Assembly (NCBI GenBank): GCA_049840815.1
Contig: JASGJI010000009.1
Coordinates: 101,985-165,984 of the forward strand
From: JASGDN01 sp049840815
Lineage (GTDB): Bacteria; Chloroflexota; Chloroflexia; Thermomicrobiales; UBA6265
Reading direction: 5' to 3'
Length of the DNA: 64,000 nt
The notes under the pieces were generated by a model. It was given only the letters and a program-made list of their open reading frames with translations. It had not been told where the DNA came from and ran no database searches. The position numbers and the translations under genes were made by a program. Positions 16,259 to 24,359 of this stretch are shown in pieces; the first letter of the stretch is position 1; each line of letters begins with the position of its first letter.

Positions 16259-16495
16259 TCAGGCGGCGTCGGACGGTGCGCCGGGATCGGGCGGGTCGAT
16301 GGGGGCGGACGTCTGGGATGGCCGGATACCAGGCACCATGATCCCGATGGCGCCGGCAATTGCGCCGAGCATCATGCCTCCGGTGATACTGCCGGCCAGC
16401 GCCCCGCCGATGAGTCCGGACGCGACGGCAATGACGAAGACGACAGCCTGCCGGTTCGAGAATCGTTCGTGGTGATTCGGTTTACGCTGGAACAT
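16259..16495 (-). CDS. small membrane protein with glycine-rich helices (78 aa)
   Basis: The protein has a basic N-terminus (MFQRKPNHHERFSNRQ), two hydrophobic segments rich in glycine (VVFVIAVASGLIGGALAG and MMLGAIAGAIGIMV) and a Pro/Asp-rich tail. The glycine spacing would allow tight helix packing. I do not recognise a family. It is the first gene of the minus-strand operon, eight bases ahead of the PLP dehydratase. Confidence 0.6.
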   Translation of the reverse strand: MFQRKPNHHERFSNRQAVVFVIAVASGLIGGALAGSITGGMMLGAIAGAIGIMVPGIRPSQTSAPIDPPDPGAPSDAA

Positions 16496-16788
16496 TTGTA
16501 TCCCTGTCGTCTAGCTCACTGGTACTGGAGGGAGTCTGCCGAGGGAGACCAACGGGATTGCTGGCCATGACCTCCAGCGGCGTGCACCTGATCCATCGTG
16601 ATCATGACGCTGAAACGGCGAGATGCCAGACTGCATGGTAGCATTTGGGTCGGACACCTTTTCTGACTACACCTATTGGAACAATGCTGGCGCATGCGTG
16701 GCTCCGCGTGGATGCCATACGAGCCGAGACAGAGGTGCCAGCGCCCGTTCCCGCGCGATGATCGACACGCTGGGCCGTCGGCTGGGAG

Positions 16789-18138
16789 ATGGATACGCAC
16801 GCTTCGAGACGCCTTGTCGTCCCTTTTCTGGCCGGAAACACCATCTCCCTGATGGGCAACACCCTGACGCTTGTGGCGCTTCCGTGGTTTGTACTCGACG
16901 TGACCGGAAGTGCGGGGCAGACGGGGCTGGTCGGGATGGCGTTCGCGCTTCCCGCGTTGCTGGCCGGGCTGCTTGGCGGCGTGATCATCGACCGGATCGG
17001 TGGCCGGCGGATGAGCGTGATCGCGGACCTCGTGAGTGGCGTTTCCGTCGCGGCGATCCCGATTCTCTATCACACGGTCGGGTTGCCATTCTGGCTGCTG
17101 CTGGTGCTCGTCTTCCTCGGCGCGATGCTGGACATTCCGGGGCTGACAGCGCGACGGACGATGTTGCCAGGGCTGTCGGAACGCTCCGGCTTGCGACCGG
17201 AAGCCATGAACTCCGCCTATGAGATGAGCGACGGTGCCGCCGTCATCGTCGGGCCGATCCTCGCCGGGTTCCTGATCGCCTGGATCGACGCGGCGAACGT
17301 GCTGCTCATCGATGCGGCCACGTTTGCGGTATCTGCTGTGCTGGTTGGTGTTTTTACGCCTGACCTGCCGGTTGTCGAGGACGCGGGAGCGCATGCGAAC
17401 GCACCCTCCGGCGGTCGCGTGCGGGAGGCGCTGGCGTCGATTCAAGCGGGACTCCGCTTTATCGTGGAAGATCGCCTGTTGTTGGCGCTGGCGGTCGTGC
17501 TGGTCTTCGTCAACTTCTTCAATGGAGCGGTCTTCAATGTCGTGCTGCCCGTGCTCGTGCGCGATCGCTACGAGGATGCCACGCAGTTGGGCTTTCTGCT
17601 CGGGGCGTTCGGGATCGGGAGCCTGATCGGCGCGGCGTTATTCGGCATGCTTGGTGCGGATCTCCGGCGACTTCGCTGGGCCATCTGGATGGTAGGGATC
17701 GTGGCGGTGGCGGGGTTGCGCTGGGCATTGGTCCCGTCGCTGCCGGCAGTCATGCTGGCTGGGTGCATGCTGGTGGTCGGGTTGCTGAGCGGGCCGATCA
17801 ATCCCCTCCTGATGACGGTCCGGTTCGAGCGGATTCCGGTTGGGTTGCGGGGGCGAGTCTTCGCGAGCTTCGCCGCGTTGGCCTCGATTGCGGATCCGCT
17901 CGGGATGGTGAGCACGGGTGGAGCGATCCAGCGCTTTGGCCTCGATCGAACGCTGCTCGTGATCGCGGTGCTGTTCAGCGCGCTGGTCGCCTGCATTCCG
18001 TTCGTGCCCGTCTTGCGCACCATGAACCGTTCGGACAATGCCGACGACGACGATCCCGATGCGACACCGACGGTCATGCCCGAGCCATTTGGCGCCGATC
18101 CGGAGGGTGACGGACAGGCGATGGCGGTGACGCCATAG
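16789..18138 (+). CDS. MFS transporter
   Basis: The 449-residue protein has about twelve hydrophobic segments and the MFS motif-A-like loop GGVIIDRIGGRRMSV between helices 2 and 3, with a second-half equivalent near VGLRGRVFASFAAL. It resembles the drug- or metabolite-exporting members of the superfamily, so a proton-coupled efflux role in the inner membrane is likely, but the substrate is unknown. The C-terminal cytoplasmic tail is acidic (SDNADDDDPDATP). It is transcribed divergently from the five-gene operon across a 293-base gap. Confidence 0.87.
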   Translation: MDTHASRRLVVPFLAGNTISLMGNTLTLVALPWFVLDVTGSAGQTGLVGMAFALPALLAGLLGGVIIDRIGGRRMSVIADLVSGVSVAAIPILYHTVGLPFWLLLVLVFLGAMLDIPGLTARRTMLPGLSERSGLRPEAMNSAYEMSDGAAVIVGPILAGFLIAWIDAANVLLIDAATFAVSAVLVGVFTPDLPVVEDAGAHANAPSGGRVREALASIQAGLRFIVEDRLLLALAVVLVFVNFFNGAVFNVVLPVLVRDRYEDATQLGFLLGAFGIGSLIGAALFGMLGADLRRLRWAIWMVGIVAVAGLRWALVPSLPAVMLAGCMLVVGLLSGPINPLLMTVRFERIPVGLRGRVFASFAALASIADPLGMVSTGGAIQRFGLDRTLLVIAVLFSALVACIPFVPVLRTMNRSDNADDDDPDATPTVMPEPFGADPEGDGQAMAVTP

Positions 18139-18482
18139 CGACGGTGGGTATGGGCCATGGCGCTGGCGGGGAGGATACCTGCGGACCAGACGATCTGCTC
18201 GTAGTTTGGAGGTGTGTTTTCGCTCAGGTATTGGTCACGAGTCGTGTCCGGCATGGCGATGAAGCGCGACGATGAGGTCGGTCGAGACGCGGGCTTCGTC
18301 GGGCATGGGGGGACCTTTCCGTGGCGGCGGAAGGCCGGGCACCACCGATGGCGTCCGGTCTGGTTCTGCCTGATGCCCCGTAGACGATTGCCTCGCGCAG
18401 TATGTGACGCAGAAGGCAGAACCTCCGGACGAGGGCATCGTCGGGAGGTTCTGGTTCGTGAGGCGTCGGTTCGCGGGCGGGT
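18139..18482. other. intergenic region between convergent genes
   Basis: These 344 bases lie between the MFS gene and the convergent LLM oxidoreductase gene. Apart from the hairpin at 18417-18453 I see nothing gene-like; open frames here look like high-GC background. Confidence 0.5.
18417..18453 (-). terminator. hairpin terminator of the LLM gene
   Basis: CAGAACCTCCGGA pairs with TCGGGAGGTTCTG (12 of 13 bp) around an 11-base loop, 30 bases past the stop of the minus-strand gene. Confidence 0.65.
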
Positions 18483-19544
18483 TCAGGCGGTGGTGGTGAC
18501 GCTGTTCGCGGGTGTCCAGCCGAGCGCCGGGGCGACCTCGGTCGCGAGCAGCTCAAGACCCTCCAGCGTCTCCTCCAGCGCCTGCGTTCCGGGCGAGAAC
18601 TGGACGATGAGATCGGTGATCTCCGGCAGCAGCGGCTCCTTGCCGAGACTCTCGATCACCCGATCCGGCGTGCCCCAGTGGATGCTGAAATGGTCGAAAT
18701 CCTCGTCCATCGTGCGTGGCGGCTGGGGGCGCCCCTGCCTGATGTTCCGTTCGCGGTCGGCAAGCACACCTGCTTCGAGATTGCGTCGCGCGGTCGCGGG
18801 GTCGCTGGACGGATAGACCGTGCGCGAGAGGCCGATGCGCGGTTCGACGCCTTCCGGCAGTGCGTTGACATAGGCGTCCACGAGTTCACGCTGGAGTTCG
18901 TCGGTGTCACGGTCGGTGCCGATGGCGACGCGGGAGAGGAGCAGGCCGTTGCCACGCTGCCCGACCTGGATCACGCGCTCGACCGAACCCGGTGATTCCC
19001 AGATGCGGCCGCGCAGCTGGGGTGCGGCGGGATACAGCACATCGTTCTGCGCGTTCAGGATCTCGCCATCGAAGGCCGCCTGGATCGTCGCCACGGCCGC
19101 ATCGTAGACCTCGCGGCGGTTCTTGTTCGGCTGGTTGAAGGTGTCCAGCACGACATCGTTGGCGAATCCGGTGCCGAAGCCGAGGTGCAGGCGATCCGGA
19201 TGCATCGTCTCGAAGACGGCGGCGGATTCCGCGAGGTGGATCGGGTCCTCGATCGGCAGGGTGAGGACGGCGGTACCGAAGCCGATCTGGCGGGTGCGAC
19301 CGGCCAGCGATCCGAAGAAGACGAAGGGCGTTGGCAGGCCGCCGTGCTGGTTGAAGTGATGCTGGGCTACCCATGCGACATCGATGCCGAGTTCGTCGGC
19401 GCGGATGGTGGCGGCGACAGCATCGGCATACATGGTGGTTGCGGGCGCGTCGTGGGTGCGGCCATCGACGTAGGAGAAGAACCCGAGGCGGAAGGGTTTC
19501 TTCGAGCTGACGGGTGTTTGAGACGCTGACGGAGAAACGGTCAT
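18483..19544 (-). CDS. LLM-class flavin-dependent oxidoreductase
   Basis: The 353-residue protein has the bacterial luciferase-like barrel: FRLGFFSYVDGRTHDAP at the start, DELGIDVAWVAQHHFNQHGG, IGFGTAVLTLPIEDP and MHPDRLHLGFGTGFANDVV. The VAQHHF segment resembles the active-site region of alkanal monooxygenase-type members. It likely uses reduced FMN or F420 in a cytoplasmic oxidation; the substrate is unknown. ATG 19544 is used; a TTG at 19559 would add five residues. It is unrelated in neighbours to the truncated LLM gene at the window start. Confidence 0.88.
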   Translation of the reverse strand: MTVSPSASQTPVSSKKPFRLGFFSYVDGRTHDAPATTMYADAVAATIRADELGIDVAWVAQHHFNQHGGLPTPFVFFGSLAGRTRQIGFGTAVLTLPIEDPIHLAESAAVFETMHPDRLHLGFGTGFANDVVLDTFNQPNKNRREVYDAAVATIQAAFDGEILNAQNDVLYPAAPQLRGRIWESPGSVERVIQVGQRGNGLLLSRVAIGTDRDTDELQRELVDAYVNALPEGVEPRIGLSRTVYPSSDPATARRNLEAGVLADRERNIRQGRPQPPRTMDEDFDHFSIHWGTPDRVIESLGKEPLLPEITDLIVQFSPGTQALEETLEGLELLATEVAPALGWTPANSVTTTA

Positions 19545-19711
19545 GTGAGGGGAAGCCAATCACGAAACGCGAACGATGGACGGCGGCGTTGCCGGGCGGC
19601 GGCGCGAACGAGGCACCTGACTCCAATGCTATCCGAAGGATAGCGCGATGGTCCGCCTTGAGGCCATGCGTTCGGGCATCGTTGGCAGCGGCCTGAGGGG
19701 GCGTTTGCCGA

Positions 19712-20509
19712 TCATGTCGCCTTGCCGGTGATCACGCCGAGCACTACGACGAGCAGCACGATTCCTTCGATGCCGTGCAGCACGACCGAGAACCAGAACG
19801 TGCGGTACCGTCGGGCCGCCCAACTGAAGGGAAGGCTGGTGAGGAAGATTCCCGGCAGGCCCCAGAAGAGATGGACGTGGTAGGCAGTGAAAAGCGTGTT
19901 GTTCGCCAGCCAGTCCCAGCGTCCGAAGGCACCTCGCATCCTGGGGAGCAGCACCCCGCGGAAGAGCAGTTCTTCGCCGAGCACGTAGTTGAACGCGCAG
20001 GAGACCAGGGCGATGGCCATCAGCCACCAATCGCCAATGAACCGGTCGCTCACCAGATCCTGGATATTGGTGCCCTTGGGAGCGTGCAAGCCGATTGCAC
20101 CGGAAAGTGGATCGAGGAGTTCCGATTCCAGCATGGTCAGCCCGGCGAAGACGATGGCGATCGGGATGAGATGCCACCAGAGTTTCGGGTTCCGCATGCC
20201 TGTCTTCGGATCGCGGGGGTGTTGTGCCCAGATGCGTGGGGCGAGGGTGGACCAGGCGAGGGTGCCAAGTTCCCGTTTCAGGATGACGAGCGAGAGGATG
20301 CATTGCCAGATCATCCCCGCGATCATGAGGAGCCAGAAGAAGACGCCGGGATCGAGCGAGACGTGGTCCTTGGTCGTGGGCCAGACGATCCAGGCGAGGA
20401 TGCCCATTGGCAATGTCGCCGCCAGCCAGATCGCGAAGATCGTTGTACGGGTGTATTGCTCCTCCCCTGTCGTGGTATCTCTCGGTGTGGATGGATTGGT
20501 TGCGGACAC
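19712..20509 (-). CDS. CPBP family intramembrane glutamic endopeptidase
   Basis: The 265-residue membrane protein carries the three CPBP/Rce1 motifs in order: GEELLFRGVLLPRM (EExxxR), NNTLFTAYHVHLFW (FxxxH) and SVVLHGIEG with its histidine. Around six to seven hydrophobic segments place it in the cytoplasmic membrane. The family includes CAAX prenyl proteases and bacteriocin self-immunity proteins; which applies is unknown. It is transcribed alone, 168 bases upstream of the LLM gene on the same strand. Confidence 0.87.
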   Translation of the reverse strand: MSATNPSTPRDTTTGEEQYTRTTIFAIWLAATLPMGILAWIVWPTTKDHVSLDPGVFFWLLMIAGMIWQCILSLVILKRELGTLAWSTLAPRIWAQHPRDPKTGMRNPKLWWHLIPIAIVFAGLTMLESELLDPLSGAIGLHAPKGTNIQDLVSDRFIGDWWLMAIALVSCAFNYVLGEELLFRGVLLPRMRGAFGRWDWLANNTLFTAYHVHLFWGLPGIFLTSLPFSWAARRYRTFWFSVVLHGIEGIVLLVVVLGVITGKAT

Positions 20510-20647
20510 GAATGATGCTCCCCCGGTCGACGGTTGCTGGTAGATGCCCCTGATCTGCTTTCAGTATCGGAAGGGATCGTGCCAGCGAGAACGCGGCGCG
20601 CCGGAAGGTTGTTCTGGAGGTGCTCCCCCATGCCAAGAACGAAATGG

Positions 20648-20675
20648 TCCCCTCTTCGCCCAGGCGAAGAGGGGA
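20648..20675 (-). terminator. hairpin terminator of the kdgD gene
   Basis: TCCCCTCTTCGCC and its exact complement (13 bp) flank a two-base loop, 37 bases beyond the stop of the minus-strand dehydratase gene. Confidence 0.75.
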
Positions 20676-20711
20676 TATCAGGGGAGTAATCAGGTTGGAG
20701 GATCGTTCCCG

Positions 20712-21662
20712 CTATCCGGCGAGGATCGCGGTGCGGTCGGCGCGGGTGGGGACGTCCAGCGCCTTCAGGAGGGCATCCAGTTCGGCGATTTCATCCGGAG
20801 TGAGGTTCGCGAGCGGCGCGCGGGATGGACCCGCCGTGTAGCCGAGCAGATCGACCGCTGCCTTCATCACCGAGACCTCGTAGCCCGGCTTGCGCTGGCG
20901 CATCGCGTAGATCGGTGCGACCACGCGGGCGTGGTAGTCCGCCAGTCCGGCGTAATCGCCCGCCACCATGAAGTCGTAGAGCTCGGCGGAGGCCTCCGGC
21001 CAGAAGCAGGCCAGTGACGAGGTGTACCCTTCCGCGCCCGCCGCGAAGTACGGACCAACGAGGTCGTCGCCGGAGCCGGCGAGCCAGACCAGTGGTTGGC
21101 GGTCCGCGCCGAGCTTCGCGTTCACGTACTCGCGGATCTGCTGGAAGAGGCGGACATCGGCGCGGCCATCCTTGAAGGCGATCACCTGCGGCACGCGCTC
21201 GACCAGCTTCACGACCTGCGCCGGGGAGAAGAGGGCGGCATCGCGGGCGTAGGGGATGATCGGCAGCGTTGTGGCCGCCGCGATGGTTGCGTAGTACTCG
21301 ATCAGGCCGTCGGCGTCCGGCTTGCCGTAATAAGGCGGCACCACCATGATCGCCGATGCGCCAGCATCCTCAGCCTCCTTCGCCATGCGTGCGCCGAGGG
21401 TCGGACCGATCCCGGCGGCGGCGATTACCGGCTTGTCGCCCGCGACCTCAACGGTCGCCTTGACGATGGCGGTCGCTTCCTCCGGCGTCAGGGCGAAGAT
21501 TTCGCCGGTGCCGCTCGGGGCGACGATCGCGGCAATGCGGCTGGTGGCGAGGAACGCTGCGTTTTCGCGGACAGCGTCGAGGTCAACGCTGCCATCCGCT
21601 GCGTAGGGCGTGATCGGAAAGGCGAGGGCGCCGCGCAACTGGTCGGGTCGGATTGCTGGCAT
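20712..21662 (-). CDS. kdgD: 5-dehydro-4-deoxyglucarate dehydratase (DHDPS family)
   Basis: The 316-residue TIM-barrel protein begins DQLRGALAFPITPYAADG and has the PSGTGEIFALTPEE segment characteristic of 5-dehydro-4-deoxyglucarate dehydratases within the dihydrodipicolinate synthase family. The Schiff-base lysine is in VIAFKDGRADV. The enzyme dehydrates and decarboxylates 5-dehydro-4-deoxyglucarate to 2,5-dioxopentanoate, the second step of D-glucarate breakdown. It is divergent from glucarate dehydratase, sharing a 151-base control region, which supports the assignment. The start at 21662 (MPAIRP) is chosen over an upstream extension that has no family similarity. Confidence 0.85.
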   Translation of the reverse strand: MPAIRPDQLRGALAFPITPYAADGSVDLDAVRENAAFLATSRIAAIVAPSGTGEIFALTPEEATAIVKATVEVAGDKPVIAAAGIGPTLGARMAKEAEDAGASAIMVVPPYYGKPDADGLIEYYATIAAATTLPIIPYARDAALFSPAQVVKLVERVPQVIAFKDGRADVRLFQQIREYVNAKLGADRQPLVWLAGSGDDLVGPYFAAGAEGYTSSLACFWPEASAELYDFMVAGDYAGLADYHARVVAPIYAMRQRKPGYEVSVMKAAVDLLGYTAGPSRAPLANLTPDEIAELDALLKALDVPTRADRTAILAG

Positions 21663-21699
21663 GGAAGGTCTCCGGCAGGGATTGGCTGGCTTGCCGCCG

Positions 21700-21727
21700 T
21701 TGACAGCGGCTTCGGTGCCCCTATAAT
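21700..21727 (+). promoter_or_regulatory. consensus sigma-70 promoter for glucarate dehydratase
   Basis: TTGACA at 21700-21705 and TATAAT at 21722-21727 are both perfect consensus hexamers with a 16-base spacer. Transcription would start near 21734, 80 bases before the ATG. Such a strong promoter suggests repressor control. Confidence 0.85.
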
Positions 21728-21748
21728 CCCTGCAAATGGCCCGCAAGT

Positions 21749-21777
21749 CAACTTGCACGATATGGATCTAGTTGCAA
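21749..21777. promoter_or_regulatory. candidate operator in the glucarate control region
   Basis: CAACT (21749-21753) and AGTTG (21770-21774), and TTGCA (21753-21757) and TGCAA (21773-21777), form overlapping dyads just downstream of the promoter. They are a plausible site for the RpiR-type regulator encoded at 23130. Confidence 0.4.
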
Positions 21778-21813
21778 TCCGGATGACAGTCCGGGCGCTG
21801 GGAGCGACGATCG

Positions 21814-23136
21814 ATGAAGATCAAGCAGATGAACGTCACGCCGGTCGCGATTGCCGATGCGCCGCTGCGCAACTCGGTTGGCGTCCACGAGCCGTATGTG
21901 AACCGCGTGATCGTGGAACTCGTTGGCGAGGATGGCAAGAGCGGCTTCGGCGAGGCGTCGTACTCGACGAAGCTCTACGAGGACTTGCTGGCCCTGCGCG
22001 AGCAGGTCGCCGGCGCCGATGCGCTCAACACGAACAAGCTCTACGAGATCGTCGCGGCGCACATCTCGCCGCCCGATGCGCCGGTCGTCGACGCCCAGGC
22101 CGATCCGGCGCTGAAGCAGTTCGACCTCACGCCGCGCCGCGTCAACAGCGCCTTGCCACGCACGTTCAGCCCGATCGAGGTCGCCGCGCTCGACCTTGGC
22201 GGGCAGGCGCTCGGCCTCCCGGTGGCGGAGATGCTCGGCGGCCGCGTGCGGGACGCCGCGCCGTTCAGCGCGTATCTCTTCTACAAGTACGCGGGCGGCG
22301 GCGGGGAGGGCGATGATCTCCGCGAGGATGTCTACGGCGAGGCGCTGACCCCGGATCAGGTGGTGCAGCAGGCGAAGGACTTCATCGATCGCCACGGCTT
22401 CAAGAGCATCAAGCTGAAGGCGGGCGTCTTCGAGCCGATGATCGAGGCCGACGCGATGGTTGCCCTGCGCGATGCCTTTGGCCCGGACATGCCGCTGCGG
22501 ATCGACCCGAACGCCGCCTGGACGGTGGAGACCTCCATCGCGGTGGGGGAGAAGCTCGCCGGTACGCTGGAGTACTTCGAGGACCCGACGCCGGGCATCG
22601 ATGGCATGTCCGCCGTGCGCAAGGGGTTGCTCGCGAAGGGGATCGACCTGCCGAATGCGACGAACATGTGCGTCACCAGCTTCGACGACATCCCGGAGTC
22701 GAACGCGAAGGACGCCGTGCAGGTGATCCTTGGCGACCATCACTACTGGGGCGGCCTCCGCGCGGTGGTGGAACTGGGCCGCATCTGTTCAACCTATCAC
22801 CTTGGCCTGAGCATGCATTCGAACTCGCATCTCGGGGTCTCGCTGATGGCGATGACGCACCTCGCCGCCGCGACGCCGGGTCTGACCTACGATGCGGACA
22901 CGCACTATCCCTGGCTTCACCCGGCGGACGACATCGTGCAGGGCGGCCCGATTCAGTTCGTGAACGGCGCGGTGCCGGTGCCGACGACGCCGGGCCTTGG
23001 CATCGAAATCGACCGCGACGCATTGGCGCGAGGCTACGAACGGTTCCAGCGCATCCCGTATCGCGATCGCGACGACACGACCTACATGCGCCGCATGTAC
23101 GACCCGACCTACGAGAAGCTCCTGCCGCGATGGTAG
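21814..23136 (+). CDS. gudD: D-glucarate dehydratase (enolase superfamily)
   Basis: The 440-residue protein follows glucarate dehydratase closely: MKIKQMNVTPVAIADAPLRN at the start, SIKLKAG (the KxK base motif), RIDPNAAW and EYFEDPTPG metal ligands, NMCVTSF, and the catalytic HSNSHLGVS. It dehydrates D-glucarate to 5-dehydro-4-deoxyglucarate, feeding the product of the divergent kdgD. It would act in the cytoplasm. No glucarate transporter is next to it in this window. The downstream RpiR-type regulator starts inside its last codons, so both are on one message from the strong promoter at 21700. Confidence 0.93.
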   Translation: MKIKQMNVTPVAIADAPLRNSVGVHEPYVNRVIVELVGEDGKSGFGEASYSTKLYEDLLALREQVAGADALNTNKLYEIVAAHISPPDAPVVDAQADPALKQFDLTPRRVNSALPRTFSPIEVAALDLGGQALGLPVAEMLGGRVRDAAPFSAYLFYKYAGGGGEGDDLREDVYGEALTPDQVVQQAKDFIDRHGFKSIKLKAGVFEPMIEADAMVALRDAFGPDMPLRIDPNAAWTVETSIAVGEKLAGTLEYFEDPTPGIDGMSAVRKGLLAKGIDLPNATNMCVTSFDDIPESNAKDAVQVILGDHHYWGGLRAVVELGRICSTYHLGLSMHSNSHLGVSLMAMTHLAAATPGLTYDADTHYPWLHPADDIVQGGPIQFVNGAVPVPTTPGLGIEIDRDALARGYERFQRIPYRDRDDTTYMRRMYDPTYEKLLPRW

Positions 23137-24032
23137 TGGCGGGCGTTCAGGACGCTTTTTCGGGGGATGTGGACAACACCGGGTTGGCGGCGATTGATCG
23201 GGCCATTGCCGAGCATTACGCCGATCTCTCGGCGGGCCAGCGCAAGGTGATCGACCGCCTGCTGGCGGACACGCGCTACGGTGCGGTGATCTCCGCGCCG
23301 GAACTGGCGACGGCGACCGGCGTCTCCGAAGCGACGGTGACGCGAGCGGCGCAGGCGCTGGGGTTCGCGGGCTACCCGGACCTCCAGCGTCACCTGCGCG
23401 ATCGCTTCGTGGCCCCGGTCGATGACCGTCTGCGGCAGGATCGGACGAATGCCGATGCGCCCGGATCGATTGCCCTGAGGGTGTTGGCCGATGATGCCGC
23501 GCTGATCCGCGAAATGGCGGAGGATCTGCCCCTGGACGACATCATCGCGATGGTTTCCACGCTGGTGGATGCGCGGCGGGTGCTGGTGATTGGCGAGCGT
23601 GGGTCGCACGGGCTGGCGCTGATGCTGGGGATCGGCCTTCGTCTCCTGCTGGACGACGTGCGCATTCTGACCGGAAGCGCCGGGGAGTTGCCGGATCAGT
23701 TGCTCGGCCTCGGTGCGGGCGATGTGGTGGTGGGGATCAGCTTCCGGCGGGTCGACCGGCTGACCGTGGACGTGCTGCGGCAGGCGCGGACGCTGGGAGC
23801 ATCGACGGTTGCGCTGACGGACCACCGGTCGAGCCCCGCCGCGCGCGCTGCCGATCGCGTGTTGATCGCGCGGACGGGGACGTTGCGCCTGATGCCATCA
23901 TTCGCGCCGGGTGCGAGTCTCGTTCACGCCCTGCTGGAGGAGGTCGCCGCCGTCCGGCGTGACGCGGCAGGGGAGCGCCTGCGCGCGGCGGAGACGCTTT
24001 GGGACGCCTTCGACGCCTACGCGGACGAGTGA
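23130..24032 (+). CDS. RpiR/MurR family transcriptional regulator
   Basis: The 300-residue protein has the two-domain layout of RpiR regulators. An N-terminal helix-turn-helix (LSAGQRKVIDRLLADTRYGA, then ATATGVSEATVTRAAQALGF) is followed by a sugar-isomerase (SIS) domain with the VLVIGERGSHGLALM, GDVVVGISFRRVDR and STVALTDHRSSP segments. SIS domains bind phosphosugar-like ligands, and these proteins usually control sugar or uronate catabolism. Its ATG overlaps the gudD stop, so it most likely senses a glucarate intermediate and acts on the shared kdgD/gudD control region. Whether it represses or activates cannot be told. Confidence 0.88.
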   Translation: MVVAGVQDAFSGDVDNTGLAAIDRAIAEHYADLSAGQRKVIDRLLADTRYGAVISAPELATATGVSEATVTRAAQALGFAGYPDLQRHLRDRFVAPVDDRLRQDRTNADAPGSIALRVLADDAALIREMAEDLPLDDIIAMVSTLVDARRVLVIGERGSHGLALMLGIGLRLLLDDVRILTGSAGELPDQLLGLGAGDVVVGISFRRVDRLTVDVLRQARTLGASTVALTDHRSSPAARAADRVLIARTGTLRLMPSFAPGASLVHALLEEVAAVRRDAAGERLRAAETLWDAFDAYADE

Positions 24033-24062
24033 TTGTCGTACCGTCATCCCGTCCCTTGGCCT

Positions 24063-24354
24063 GACATCCCGAGCGGAGCGACCCATTCGTCATGAAGGCA
24101 TTCGCGATGCAGCGGAGTCGAGGGATCACGTGGCACGCACGGCGTCTGCCACGCGACCCGATCCCCGCCGTCCTACACTGACGGATTCCGTGTCATCCCG
24201 AGCGGAGCGGCCCCTCGTCACGATGGCATTCGGGATGCAGCGGAGTCGAGGGATAACGCGGCATGCATGGCGTCTCCCATGCGACCGGGTCCCTCGACTC
24301 CACTTCGCCTCGAATGGAACGATTCACGTTGCGCCGTTCCGCTCGGGATGACAT
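24063..24354. repeat. dispersed-type repeat: two direct copies and one inverted partial copy
   Basis: A unit running from CATCCCGAGCGGAGCG to ATGCAGCGGAGTCGAGGGAT occurs at about 24063-24129 and again at 24192-24257. An inverted partial copy (CCGCTCGGGATGAC at 24340-24353, with TCCCTCGACTCC near 24290) faces them. The units could fold into long hairpins and fill the 327-base gap between convergent genes. This resembles a genome-dispersed intergenic repeat; no transposase is present. Confidence 0.7.
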
Positions 24355-24359
24355 GGTGC

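Noticed and set aside
16516..17445. A 309-codon minus-strand frame overlapping the MFS gene
   Set aside because: It has no recognisable domain, is rich in Arg, His and Gln, and overlaps a convincing 12-helix transporter.
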